Shown in pieces: positions 12,833-24,981 of a stretch of DNA of 64,000 nucleotides. Position 1 is the first letter of the stretch. The number at the start of each line of letters is the position of its first letter. A program made the position numbers and the translations under genes. The notes beneath the pieces were generated by a model. That model did not search any database, was not told the DNA's origin, and worked only from the letters and a program-made list of their open reading frames with translations. This DNA comes from Prostheceraeus crozeri (Eukaryota > Platyhelminthes > Polycladida > Euryleptidae): positions 1 to 64,000 of the forward strand of contig CAJQUW010012443.1 of NCBI GenBank assembly GCA_907163375.1, in the 5' to 3' direction.

Positions 12833-13021
12833 TCAGTTGATGCTAAAAACAGTTGGTTTTTAGCGAATTACCCCCTGAGGAAGAGCGAACGCTCGAAACG
12901 CGTAGGGGTTGTACATATCTTTTAATTAACTATTTTAATCTGGTCAATAAATTTCAAGGAGAGACGAAAGCTGTTTTTAGCATCAACTGAAGTATGAAGA
13001 ACCTCCTGTTGGCGGCCATCC
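12833..13021 (+). mobile_element. Short insertion with hammerhead-like motif
   Basis: A 189-bp insert lies between exact 15-bp direct repeats AGCATGTCATGTACT (12818-12832 and 13022-13036). Its first 20 bases (12833-12852) are the reverse complement of 12971-12990, and the pairing extends three bases into the left direct repeat. A hammerhead-like motif lies inside (12870-12909). Small hammerhead-bearing retroelements (retrozymes, or solo terminal repeats of Penelope-like elements) are the nearest known class. There is no coding capacity. Confidence 0.6.
12870..12909 (+). ncRNA. Hammerhead-ribozyme-like motif with self-complementary helix III
   Basis: The order is helix I ACCCC (12870-12874), core CTGAGGA (12875-12881, fits CUGANGA), one extra A, helix II GAGC/GCTC closed by GAAC (12883-12894), GAAAC (12895-12899), a two-base GC loop, GTA (12902-12904, a UH cleavage site), then GGGGT (12905-12909) closing helix I. 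All core positions of the GAAA and CUGANGA strands are kept. Helix III is the palindrome ACGCGT, the form thought to cleave as a dimer in animal elements. The extra A before helix II departs from the textbook core. Confidence 0.7.
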
Positions 13022-13036
13022 AGCATGTCATGTACT

Positions 13037-16000
13037 CTGTAGCAACATCAGATTCGTGCAGGAGAGGCTTCACCACATCTTACTCAACGACCACGATTAA
13101 GAATGATTTTGTCTATGCCATGACGTGGCAGAAACTGGTGTAATTTTTGAGAAAGCTCTCTCGCAAAATACTCTTATGCGAGAAGGATGTGGTAGAATTG
13201 CTGAAATTTGTCATTATTGCAGTTACACAACTCAGCTGCGGTGGAAATTGTGCGAACTTGGCTATCCTCAAATTATTCGAACTCCCTCTCCTCACCACTT
13301 GTATACCATCAGAAAGACGGATGTCAAAGATTGAGTTTATATTATTAGTAAAATTTGACGGCTGAATTTTCAACATGATCTTGATTGCGACTTGATTGCT
13401 AATATCTGAGGACATACTTTTGAATGCCTTTTCTTATCTTAAGTGAATTTTGATCATTGTGGCGGTTAATCATTTAATGGAATGAAATCTTCGTTACACT
13501 GAAGAACTCTTCGCACCAGCACCGTTGGTCGTTCTCAAACTACTGATTAGATTCAACTTTACAGAATCTAAATTATTACAAATTAGTAGAAAACCGTGCA
13601 TCTAGCACATTTCAATTGCTAGTTCAAGTCATGGATGATGTCAATCGATATAGAAAATGTAGGAATATTGACTGTAGAAAAGTTTAAAAAGATCGTTGTA
13701 GATGGTCCGGTGTCTACAAAACTTATCATTGCTTCTTTCCTTTTGTGTATCACATGGCTTCTTTAAGTTATCTTCGATTTCGTACTTCTTCATTATCTTT
13801 TGGCTTTCTTCCGATGTTTAGCTACTCGTACTTCCGAAGGTTCTATGTTCATTTCTCTTTTTGCTTTCACATGCTCTTTCTTCTCTTCTACGTTGTTTAC
13901 CGTCTCTCCTACATATTTCCAGTCCTTGCAAAGTTCCAGCTAGAGCTTCAGCGGAAGTCCATCGAATGAAACCTCCACAATCAGGAAAAATTTAATCCCC
14001 AACCATTTTTCCCTCTAAACTAAGGGTCAAATTTGCCTTCATTTATATTTCTGACCGCTGACATAATCTATTTTTGTTCGTGCGAAGGTCATGATAAAAA
14101 TTGTAATGTTCTTATGTGATGTTGTTGATTGAGTGATTACCGCTAGTGATGATTGCTTAGAGAATTCTCTGACTAGACATTTCTGCAACAAGCTTGCCAT
14201 TGTACCGGCAGATTTCGATGAAATGATCAATTCTGAATTATCGATGCAGTTAACTTAATTTCTATTTTTTGTCATGTGCTTTAGCCTATAGCAAAGACAA
14301 CGTCATTCTATGTCATGCTCGTTAGGTTAACTAGAAGGATTACATTCACGCGTGATATTTAAAAAAGGTTTAATTCACTGCATGAACGAGAAGTTTCCTC
14401 GTAGGTCTTTGTAAATCGACACAGCTAAATATTCATCTTTTTCTTGGCGCGTAAAAGAAATTATTTCAGCGTACAGCCCATCACCTAGCATTTTTAAACC
14501 CATTATGATGAAATATTATGTATGATTTGCCACAATCGTAAGGAATATGAACAAATTCTAATGATGATAAATTTCGCAACTTTAATGATACCAATTGTAA
14601 TTATTCGAATAAAAACCAGATTATGCTGATACAAATAGTACCTTATTACACTTAGCAAAGTAGATACATGTAGTTAAGTTATGAAAAAAGTTGGAGATGG
14701 ATATTTTGCAAATGTGTTGATTTAAAATTAATACAAATTTATTGCATAGAAAGGGGCTTTTCCAACTGTATTCAGATCAGTCGACAGCAATGTGCCAAAG
14801 CTGAGTTGGAACTGGTCGCATCCATCAACCCAGAACCGAGAGTTGATCAAATTTCTCGACTGGCAGGTGGATTGGTGAATTGGTCTTTGACCGGCCGTTC
14901 GACCACAGATCGGCATGCCAGTATCTGATCGACGATAATCCAACGTTGTTCTGTGGCATATTTATTGAAAAATGTTTATTATTTACGCCGTGCAATTTTA
15001 TTCATTCGGCATGTCGGCTGCATTCAAGTCATAATCATACTAGAATGCTTGTCACCACCTACTGTACTTCCTTATTGATATTAAAACACCATTAAATCTC
15101 CGTACTATTACAAAATCTTGTTTGTGACTTGAGAGACAAAATTTTGAAAAGTATTTGAGGCACAGTGAAATGAAATGTTTCTTCGAAATGTGATGTTGAA
15201 TCACAGTTATCATGTTGAAGTGTCAATGTTGTCTCTAGAGTCAGAGACTCAATACATAAAGGCTAATCAAATGGATGTTTCTTTTTTTCACTTGTCCATT
15301 ATGAATTTTGTAATTTAACTGCGAAATTATGTAACTTTATGGTAACTGGGGCAGCGTTTTATCAGTTGGTCAGCTTTTTGTCATCTCTACGTAATTTTTA
15401 TTTTAGCGATTGATTGATGTACTCTAACTGCGAGTGTGAATAATATGTAGATATACTGTATGTAGATAGATCCATTTGCATATCAGATGAAGCACCGCAT
15501 CTTGAAACGCAGTAGGATCTGGTAATTTTATTGCAACTTTCAACATAGTTTACTCAATAAACTAACGTAATATCAAAAGTCCTGCGCACTTACAATTTAA
15601 CAGTGTACATGGAGTAGCTCCTTGCGAACATCAACTTAAAAGAAAATACAGAAAAGGAATGTGAATAATGTAAAATGAAATATGAAATATCATGATCAAA
15701 TGTATTGAACATGAAGCCTGCTGTCCGTGTAGTAATTGTAGGCATGCTGCATAACCCTCTCATCTGATATACATGGGATAGATTGGGGAAAAAAGATGAA
15801 TATTAAGATGAAAAATCAAAAACTTGTTTATGACCCTACAAAGGAAATCGCTAGTTGAAAGTGCTGTAAAAATCTTAAGGTTTAAGGTTGGGTTCTACGT
15901 ACATTGTAAACAAGGGGATTCTCAGCCAGTCTGTTTTTCGTATATCTTTTTAGTGGATTCAGAAGTGAATCAAATGGAGGACAAGAAATATTTGAGAAAT

Positions 16001-16217
16001 AGCAACATCTTCTTTGCGATTTTCAATAATTTTCGCATGCTTGTATTAACGTGCACTTTTGCCATTCGGTTTATTTTTACTTGCTTTGTTAGGTTTTACA
16101 TTAAAAAATCATGAATGAATTACATGAAAAATAATTGTTGTGCTTGATTTTGAAATGAATTATCTCAAGAATACTAGTGTTTACCAGCCATGCTGATTGT
16201 CGTCACCTTTCTTGCAG
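13037..16217. other. No gene recognised; upstream of the carrier exon
   Basis: The missing upstream exons of the glutamate carrier could lie here or further left. I found none with its expected motifs. Overlapping open frames at 13113-13415 (-) and 13125-13365 (+), and 15824-16114 (+), show no domain. Confidence 0.4.
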
Positions 16218-16314
16218 GGTGGTGAAACATCGAAAGAAACATTTTTTGTGAAATCTTTTATTTCTGGATGTATAGCGGGATCGACTGCATCCTTCTGTGT
16301 TACGCCATTCGATG
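16218..16314 (+). CDS. SLC25A22: Mitochondrial glutamate carrier, third-from-last exon
   Basis: The exon begins after a CTTGCAG acceptor and ends before a GTGAGT donor. It encodes GGETSKETFFVKSFISGC, then IAGSTASFCVTPFD: the linker and fifth transmembrane helix of an SLC25 carrier, ending inside the third carrier signature P-x-D-x-x-K. SLC25A22 and SLC25A18 read SFLAGCVAGSAAAVAVNP and then CD at the same place. The codon after the Asp is split (phase 1) and is completed in the exon at 34872. The protein moves glutamate with protons across the inner mitochondrial membrane. The closest alternative is another mitochondrial carrier, but the following exons fit the glutamate carriers best. Confidence 0.85.
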
Positions 16315-19300
16315 GTGAGTAATGTTCGTTGTTTTCTGATTTCTTTCAAGGAATTGTTTATGTCATCAACTCCCAATCGCCATTATTCATCATTGGATTT
16401 TCCGGGTGAATGCATTTCTTTATTCATTGAACATAAACACATCGAAAATCACTTGAATCGTCATAGAAATGTTATCTCCCTAACTGACCTACTTGTTCGT
16501 CTACAGGGAAGTCGGTAGCAGTCTACTATACTCTTTTAACTTTAAGTTTCGTGATCAATTGTATGTTTCTTGTGATACCATATCTGTTTTTTGAGATATT
16601 AGGTGAACACATACAATCAACTAATTAATTGACCGGGGATTGAAATTCTCAACAGAAGAATAATTTTTCTTTTATTTTGGTGAAAATCATCCCAGCATTC
16701 TGATATGTCTGTAACTGAGAAGATTTTTTTTGTTTCCGAACACAATTCATCATTTCGAAATTGTTATCGAAATTATAGAAATAAAAATTCTAGTTTTCGA
16801 AATTGTTATCAAAATGTTTTAAAATGCTGATTTAAAATGTAATATTTAGCGTCAAAACATCGTGTATACTTCGGTTCCACCCAGATATGCAACTTCATTG
16901 CTGTTCGATAAAGGTTTTGTTTTCCTAATGACACGTATTTTTCCGACGGATGGTCATCAAGCTAAGTACCATACCTTTTCCGTAATTATTGAAACAAACT
17001 GCAAAATAAATGTCACAGCTGATTTCTGCGGATAAACAGTGTACCTAGATGTAATGCTAATGTTCTATGTTAGTCTCATGATAGGCAGATATCCTTGTGA
17101 TTCCATGCTTAGTGATAAGCCGTACTTCCCAAACTGTATAATGTACAATTTTCCATTTCACCAAACCTATTGCGATAAGTGAGAACAACTGCTTGACAGT
17201 ATATGACAACACACTTGTGAAATAATGAGCTGCAAATTTTGGGTCTGCTGATCTGCTTGCTGGGTCTGCAAAAGTCCTCTTTATTCAGACATTTATTCAG
17301 AGCGATTATGAAACTGATGGCATTTGATAGGAGTGATTGACGACAGTGCTTCCTCAAACTTCTGTATTCATTCTATGTCGGCAAGGAGTCATGTCCAGCA
17401 GATCGAGCGGCAGAATGATCACTGAAGATCGACTGGATGCGAGGATCTGTCAGTCTTCGCTTTGTACAATTTCTTACGCATGATGTGGCCTTTTCTGTCA
17501 TGTTTGCAAAGGGGCAGTATCTCAGGAGTGACTTCAATGTTAGTGTGAAGGAGGAAGATGAACTCCTCGAAAAGAAGCGCACCTACTTCGCTGATGAATT
17601 TCAAAAAAGTCTGTCGTCATTCTCCCTCGAAAACATGAAGTGAAAGAGTTCAAAGTAGGATGGAAGGAACAGCTAAAAACTATATAACTCTTCTCCCTCT
17701 GTCCTTCAACCACGGACTGCCCTTTCTCCTTGAGAAGATCAGCCTTGAGTCCTGGAGGTCCAGATGTTGAATCCGCATTCGTCGAAGATGTTGTGTCACT
17801 GAATGCCTTCTCTCATGAACCATAAGACTTATTTCACCCTCTTTTTATGTCACCTCACGGATATTCACGTGAGTGGGTACGGATCAAGCGAGCTTCAAAG
17901 GCATCAGGCAATCATCTAATTCCCGAGAAACTGACAGCATCCGGTGTAAAAGTGACAATTGATATTGCTTTGCAGTTTGTGACATTAATTTTGCAGTTTT
18001 CATAACATGCATGCATGTCAATGTTTTGAATATCCATAGTCATGGAAGTCTGCACTTGTAAGATGCCGAACTTTGAATACATAAACCATTGACTTCTGCA
18101 TGAACATAGGACAATAGCTATACATGCGTAGAAATCAGGTGTACCATTTATTTTGCAGTTTGTGTCAATAATTAATGGAAAAGATATATTTTTTATCGAA
18201 ATAATAGGAAATTTTAATTCAAAAATTCATCAGTCTCACCAATTTGAAGTTAATGGCCTCTCGTAAGTCGAAAGGAAGGGCTTTATGAAGGTGTGAACAT
18301 AAAGCTCTCTGCAAAATTTGAACAAAGATGAGTCACAGGTAAAAATTGTGCGAACTCATCAAAATTTGGCACACTTTACAACTACAAATTGCCATTCGTG
18401 TCTCATGGGATTCTTCTAAAGTCTACGTGAAGCAATATTGAGATTCTCACCCGTAGAAAAACTAACGTTGAACTTTGTTTATACTAGTGTATTAAAAAAT
18501 CATTGGAATACCCCAAGTTTTCAATCTGCCGGCTAAAAACATGCACCCCGTTGTTATATGAAAGTGTTTCACAATTTCAATAAATATCTTTAAATCATAT
18601 TTCTATTGTCGGCATTCACTTACTTCTCAATCTCTGGTCCTATTTCATCCATCTGGACTTGGTAAATAAATCATGTTAGTAATCTTATATTCGTAAGAGA
18701 CCAAAAATTAAACTATAGCACTCGCAATAAATAGATAATCATGCGATAATCATGATAATGCATAACTAATTATTATAAATTATAATCAGCCTGTTAAGGT
18801 GAAACACACTTGATAATGTGCAAAACACTGTTTGTAGCACGTTTGTCTCGACAGAAATTTCAATATAGTGAGGGTGTGAAAAATTCTGTTTGTGTATTTG
18901 AGATCGAGTGAGCCACCTGCTTATTTGCATATAGAGGAAAGGGAGGAGGTATAGGGCACCGTCCTCTGCGGAAACCGAGGCAAGATGAGTGAATTAGTTG
19001 TTTATCATTTATTTGCTACCCTTGCACTCATTAACATGTAATTATCAGCTCTTCATTTGCATTGGCTTTGGAAACATACAGGTGATTGCGTTTTAGACAC
19101 AGTCTTGATTTTTATCGAAAAATTGACATTTTTCTATTTTTTCACCGAAAAATTGTTTAATCAAACAATTTCTCTTAAGCATTTTTAAGATAGACGCTTG
19201 TTGCAACTAGTCTTCAGTATTGAGAAAATGGCATCTCTCCTTACATATTTCTTACGGTCTGAGGAGGTGTTTGGGTACCCTCAGGGGTAGGCATGGGATG

Positions 19301-19744
19301 GGCCTAAAACCAGTCCATGCTATGCTACTGCAAGAAATAAACCAAATGATGGCCCTACAATACGATCTGTGTGATATTTTACACATGCATCAATTGTTTA
19401 GGTTTAGACTGACTAAGTGAAGGATCATCGATGTTCTATTTTTATTGTGCAATTTTTGACCCCAATACTTCCTGGCTTTTGCTAGAAAATAGCCTACTGA
19501 ATCACATCAAGATTCACTGCATATCTCAATTATGCTTTCTTCGTTAGCTTAAGGATCTCACTCATAGGAAGTAGAGAATGAAACGATAATGAAATGAAAC
19601 ACGAGCCATAATTTCAAAGTTTTACCGATGCTAAAAAACCCGAACACAATCCGAGAACAACTTAATTGGGAAATTATATTTCTAAGACTGTGGAGAATGT
19701 ATTTCTCAGTATTTGGCACTTCGACTTCGTGAAGTGCACAAATA

Positions 19745-20820
19745 CACTAATCCCAAAAATGTGAGTCACCTTTCGAATTGCTTTCTGATGTTAATAGGTG
19801 ACATTGTCATAAAATCGCCAATTTAAATATATCTGTGAAGACATTGCCACTCTATATGGCATGGATAAGTTAGTCATTGAATTGAAATATATTTCTAAGA
19901 ATGTTATAAGTTGCATCTACATATCCATGGTTGCAATAGAAAGCTTTGATTTTGAAGCTAATTGTACTCAAGCATGCCTACACGTTTAACGAAATGAAAG
20001 CAGCAAAATCGAGTAATAAAATTGAAAGAGAATAGTGATGGAAGCTAAAGAAGAAATGGCTTATAGTAGAGAGTTTTGACTTTCCAGTGATGAAGATGGT
20101 AATGGCTGAAATTGTTCAACTTATGAATTTTAGCAAAAGAATAATTTTAAAGTCGATACCGAGACACAAAGAGAGATTTAGTGAATAAAAAAATGTTCTA
20201 CCGTTAGAAAAGATCCACGGAACGCAGCAAACTGCCCACTATTTAGATATGTCCTGAATAACAGATTTTCATCCGCAGTAGAGTTCTTAAAAATGTGGAA
20301 TGAGCGATTGTCTTATAAACGGTCTGCGTAAGGACGGTGTAAGAAAACCGAGACTGATTGTCACGAGTTGATGTTCCAGGATCGATATGACACTTTGATC
20401 TGAGGGAGTTGCAAATTTAGAAATCTTTCATGAAACATAAATCATCATTGATTGATCAGTTAGATCATGTTAGAACACTCGAAGGATGGAGCGACCATCA
20501 AGATCACCAGATCTTACTCTTGGCGAACAGATGTGATGGGATCTGGCGAAGAGGAAAGCATCAAAATGAGTGCTGTTTGAATGACTTACAATCCATCGTA
20601 GTCGAAGAGATGGATTCCATTCCTCAGAGTGAAATTGATAACTTGATAAAAATACATGCAAATATTTAAACTTCGAAGAATGAGAACTATGATAAATTCA
20701 TCAGGTGTGCATTCATTAGCTTATGCAATCTTAGAAACATTTATCACAGTATGGTAAGAGGTTTTGATATGTATGCATTTGGATAATATTAAAAGGTGAC
20801 ACACAATTTTGGGATTAGTG
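19745..20820 (+). mobile_element. Tc1/mariner-type transposon relic
   Basis: Terminal inverted repeats CACTAATCCCAAAA are flanked by TA at both ends (19743-19744 and 20821-20822), the Tc1/mariner target site. The 1,076-bp interior carries broken + strand transposase pieces near its 3' end (20430-20669). The length is close to the 1.1-1.6 kb usual for the family. Confidence 0.8.
20430..20669 (+). pseudogene. Tc1/mariner transposase C-terminal remnant
   Basis: One frame reads CCLNDLQSIVVEEMDSIPQS, then EIDNLIK, matching the C-terminal helix of Tc1/mariner transposases. In a neighbouring frame the bases at 20488-20525 read MERPSRSPDLTLGEQ, the S-P-D-L block around the last catalytic acidic residue. 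The two blocks are in different frames with stops between, so the gene is dead. It is enclosed by TA-flanked inverted repeats. Confidence 0.7.
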
Positions 20821-21289
20821 TATACTGGCACCAATGATTCGATCAATTAGAATCGACTGCAATCAGGTCGACATCAATTTCATTTCTATCATGAAAATGC
20901 GGGTGTAGTGAATGATAGCAATAATGATAATAAATGCATATTTTGAACTAGATCCGTTCGTTGCATCACTGCAATGCGTGCGTCATACATATCAATAATA
21001 TGAATAGCAATCATCGCTTCTTTGTGTTCAATAGTGTAGGCCTATAGTTTCATCTTTCATCATGCTGAATTTTTTTTCAGATGTTAGGCCTATACCTTTA
21101 AAAAAGCTAAAGTGTAGTTTGATGAAGTGAGAGATATTTACCATCGATAATAGGGATGTGGTTGAGGGCATTTTTCAAGAGTCTATTATGATAAATGCAC
21201 ACATTTATGAAATATATACAATAATATACATGTATATCTACAAAAGAAGTCAGCAAAATATAAATTTCCGAACATCATGAATTCATAGC

Positions 21290-21400
21290 CCGAAAATATA
21301 CTTAACAACTAACCCGAAGCTCAACACGAACCCGAAATAAATTCGTAAACCCGACCCGGGTCCGATTCCGGGTCTGGAACGCACTTCGCACACTTCTAAT
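21290..21400. repeat. AACCCGA-rich patch
   Basis: The words AACCCGA, CCCGACCCGGGTCCG and TTCCGGGTC cluster in otherwise AT-rich sequence. Such clusters are typical of transposon subterminal regions, but no matching opposite end was found in the window. Confidence 0.35.
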
Positions 21401-23101
21401 AGGAAGAGCCGTCGGGCACGAGTTCAATGGCGAAGTGGATGTAAGCTTGCTAGCTTTGACGCCTTATATGTGACTAACTGACTAACATTTGTGACACGCA
21501 ATACATGTATGCAAGCTTGTGTTTTTTTGATATGTAATAGTGTCTATACAACGTGAAAGTGGACTCCCTTTTATTCGTAGTCTACCGGGTGTTCCACAAA
21601 GATTTACCCTTAAAACATGGGGTTAAAAAATTTGGTCTCTTTTTCATTTTCTTCTTAGCTATGCTTCTTCGGGTTCCCCTGAATGGCTTCCTTGGATATT
21701 AAGAATTTATGATGTTTGTTTCTGATTTTTTTGGTGGTTATGCTTACTTCACCAATTATGCATCTTACTCTTTTCAAGAGTATGGATCTCAAGTTTAGAT
21801 CATCAATTTCATTTCTACACTTAAGACTTTTAAGCAGCTATTTTCTTCTAGGAAATTCCATTAAGGTACTAGCTTAAAATTGTGGTCTTCCTTTTTGAGA
21901 TCTTCCCATTTTTTAATTTGTGTTTCGGATAATTATCATAAACACGGGTCACAAAGAACAAGTTACAGTCTATTTTTGTGATGATGAGGTTGCTCATGAA
22001 AAGTGTGATTTCACTCAGTCAGTTATTTAAACAGATAATATGAGAATAGAATTTCCAACATATCGAACGAGATGTGGTATTCAACCAACCGACGTAATCG
22101 TAGATCCTACTGCAAACTACATCGTGCATGTCATTTGATAATTCAATTTTCCTTCTGAATAAGCCAGTGTTTCACATTTAATTGGGATAATTCGCCAGGA
22201 ATTGCTTCAAAATTTGAAATCGAATCTCCAATGTTCTTCCAGATGTCATTAAACTTTCAATTCAAATCGGTAAAAACGCTGTACTTTCTGATCCTTCATC
22301 TACTTGTTAAATGGGTGGATGTGAACTAACCATATAAGTAGTAGTATTTTTTTATGTCAAGCAAGTAAAACGGCTATTTTTCGAGGACGGTTATTACTTT
22401 GGATACATGGAATGGAATAGCGGCTTGTCACCTTGCGTGCTTCAGAGTACAAACAATGAACATCTATTTTATAAAGTTGAATTTGCATGCGAGTTTTTGG
22501 TTGTTTTCTGGTTTTAGCGATGCCAAGTATTCAGACCTAGTGCAGTTCGATGATTCTCTGAGATAAATATTTCCAGTCTTCAGTATTTGGACATCTTACC
22601 TTACTAATTGTATTCCGGGGTCAGACGTTTCATCGAAGATTACGGTGCTGAGTCGTCACATCCTCAGTTACATCATCAACAATGATCGTCAAATAATCTT
22701 TGTGTGTGTGTGCTGTTTTTATATCAGATCCATAGCACCTGGATGACATGAAATGTGATGAATTGTTCTCACGTGAAGCCAAAAAATAAGTCCACGCAAC
22801 TCTTAATGCCTTATATCGTAAAAACATTCCATTATTTGATTACGTGTAATTACCGATATACGCACTTTCGTGTGAAGGCTTACGCATGCTTCATCTGCAC
22901 ATTGCTCATGACATGTTTACGTCATAAGTAAATCCCTGTTCTTCGGCAAGCAGTCTGTTGCAAACTTCTGCTGTGAAAGATGTCAACAGTCTGGAACAAC
23001 TTAGGCACTAAATTCCTTTGCAACGTCACAGCCAGCCGCAGACGCTGCGTTTCTACCCTAAAGGACTCGTCAGTACGGCTTGGAAAAGTTCAAGCTAATT
23101 T

Positions 23102-23287
23102 GTGATATCTATTAGCACAATGGCTAAATAAGTTGATGGACTGCACAAGACTACTATGCGTTTTTTTCTTCCTGGTCTTGTCGTACAGTGCGTAGTCATA
23201 AAAGATTGTAAATCTTAATCATAAAGTGCACGTAGTACATGGCCTGTTGTGCAGTCCATCTGTTTGTTCAGCTATTCTAGATATCAT
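23102..23287. repeat. Imperfect inverted repeat (hairpin, MITE-like)
   Basis: Sequence from 23102 (TGATATCTA, AGTTGATGGACTGCACAA) returns in reverse complement up to 23287 (TTGTGCAGTCCATCTGTTT, TAGATATCA). The arms are about 59 bases with several mismatches and the loop about 68 bases. Confidence 0.55.
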
Positions 23288-23804
23288 GTGCTAGGTCGGG
23301 CAAGTCCTCCGAAACTCAGCGACTATAGCTGCTAAGAAATCCAGCGTTCAAATTCTTCAAGTCGGTCGACATTTTTTTACTGCCCGAGAATGTCCAGCCA
23401 AACAGTATCAATCCATGTAATCTTATGTTTTTAAAATGAGAAAGTCTGGTCCAGTCAAATTTGTACTCGTATAATGTTCCCTTATTATTCATACTGTTGA
23501 TCAGAGCCACTTCGTAAATATTTTAAAATTTAGCGGAAACTATTATATTTCCGGTATATATGAGCGGCAAATAGCATGGAATGCAATATTGCACGCATCA
23601 TTGTTTATCAAGTAAAAAGTCATGCAAAATAGGATCCCGTTTGACGCTAAAAAAGTAAATAAAAATCCTGTCATTTTGAAAAATAGAATCTATACACATG
23701 CATTATGTGATATCATGATCATGGAGGATTTTCGTCGCTTAAAGTGATGCGAATATTACAGATGTATATCATTTTTGCATTTGATTAATTGATATTATTC
23801 TCAG

Positions 23805-23850
23805 GCTTTCAAAAAAGAGATGGATGCTGCGGATCTACGAGAATTGCAAT
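23805..23850 (+). CDS. Possible exon of a small nested gene
   Basis: After a TTATTCTCAG acceptor, 46 bases read AFKKEMDAADLRELQ plus one base and stop before a weak GTAGCT donor. The leftover base joins in frame with the possible terminal exon at 24424. The peptide is acidic and helical in look, but I do not recognise it. It lies inside the glutamate carrier intron on the same strand, so it could be a nested gene, a 3' end belonging to another transcript, or chance. Confidence 0.28.
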
Positions 23851-24423
23851 GTAGCTGCTATATATATAAACCGCTCTTGGCGTTAATTGTATAGATTCCT
23901 CCAGCTGTAAATCTCCGGCTGAGTGGCAAGTGAATGCCATGAATAGCTAAGATGAAAAAGTACAATTCCATGTCAATGCAAAATGGTTAAAATAGTCAAA
24001 ATCATGGGATATGACTCGAATGAGATCAATCATTATGACTCCTCCGAATTCTGCCAGTCGGGTTTGTTCGTCTCTAGTGTGATAACGCCTGAAGTTGATG
24101 TGTTGTAACAAAAGATTTCTCACGGAATAAGATCGCTGAGTGGTGATGGCAGTTTTGAATGATAGTTTCTAGCAAATAGATACTTGAACATTTGAAATCG
24201 TTGCGTTAAGTGTTAATGCAGATAATATGCCAAAGCAAACCCATTCAATTATATCATTTAGTCGGTAGGATAGCATGCGACGTAATTTCATTACTTTTCC
24301 GGAGAGGCTTTCACTGTTTCAGATTCTTTAGTAGGCTGATCAGTGGAATTCCCAGCACAAATCTTCAAATTTATATTATGATATTCGCTGATTCTTGAGT
24401 TTCTCTTTCTTTGTTGTTTTCAG

Positions 24424-24476
24424 TCACAGAAGTTCATCCTGGGGATGTCATTGAATATCTGCGAATGCATGGATAA
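24424..24476 (+). CDS. Possible terminal exon of a small nested gene
   Basis: A strong acceptor (CTTTGTTGTTTTCAG) is followed by 53 bases that read TEVHPGDVIEYLRMHG and then TAA, with AATAAA 60 bases further on. Acceptor, short coding tail, stop and polyadenylation signal together look like a genuine last exon. The frame fits the exon candidate at 23805. The product is not recognised. Confidence 0.35.
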
Positions 24477-24536
24477 AACATGTATATTTCACGATTTCTT
24501 CGCTATGCTTAGTACAGTGTTCCTAGTTTGAAGACG

Positions 24537-24542
24537 AATAAA
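24537..24542 (+). terminator. Candidate polyadenylation signal AATAAA
   Basis: AATAAA lies 60 bases after the TAA of the possible terminal exon at 24424-24476. In this AT-rich sequence the hexamer also occurs by chance, so the value comes from its position. Confidence 0.35.
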
Positions 24543-24860
24543 ATATGCTAGTAGATTTTCCATTTAACGGTAGAGAAAGCGCTCGGAATCGGCCTTCGAA
24601 AATTGATTGACTTATCTTCACGAAGGAAAGGTATAAGTAGGAAAATTTAATATTGAGTTGTATCCTCAATTGAAAAATGGGAAGAGACCTAAATAGCTGC
24701 CATTTCACCCAATATCAGGAATGATCAGAAGGCCTACCTCACATCTCTCAGCATCGACACAAGTGTGACAACTCTCTATTTGAGCTTGCAGCCATACCTT
24801 GTCGAATAGACTAGAGATAAGCAATTTTTAACATAGTTAATTTCAGCGCGTGTTCATTAA

Positions 24861-24981
24861 ATACTACTTTTCACGCAATACTGATATGTCGTCTTTATTG
24901 GTGCATCTAACGCGACACACTCTAGCTCTATAGTTATGCACTGACTGAGACTACATATCACTAGTGTGCTAAAAGTAGTAT
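24861..24981. mobile_element. MITE with TTAA target site
   Basis: Inverted ends ATACTACTTTT-GC (24861 and, reversed, 24981) are flanked on both sides by TTAA (24857-24860 and 24982-24985). TTAA targets are used by piggyBac and Kolobok elements. The copy is 121 bp with no coding capacity. Confidence 0.65.

Noticed and set aside
22624-22667. A fourth hammerhead-like motif on the - strand (CTGAGGA and GAAACGTC)
   Set aside because: Helix II cannot be formed convincingly and helix I pairs only three of four positions.
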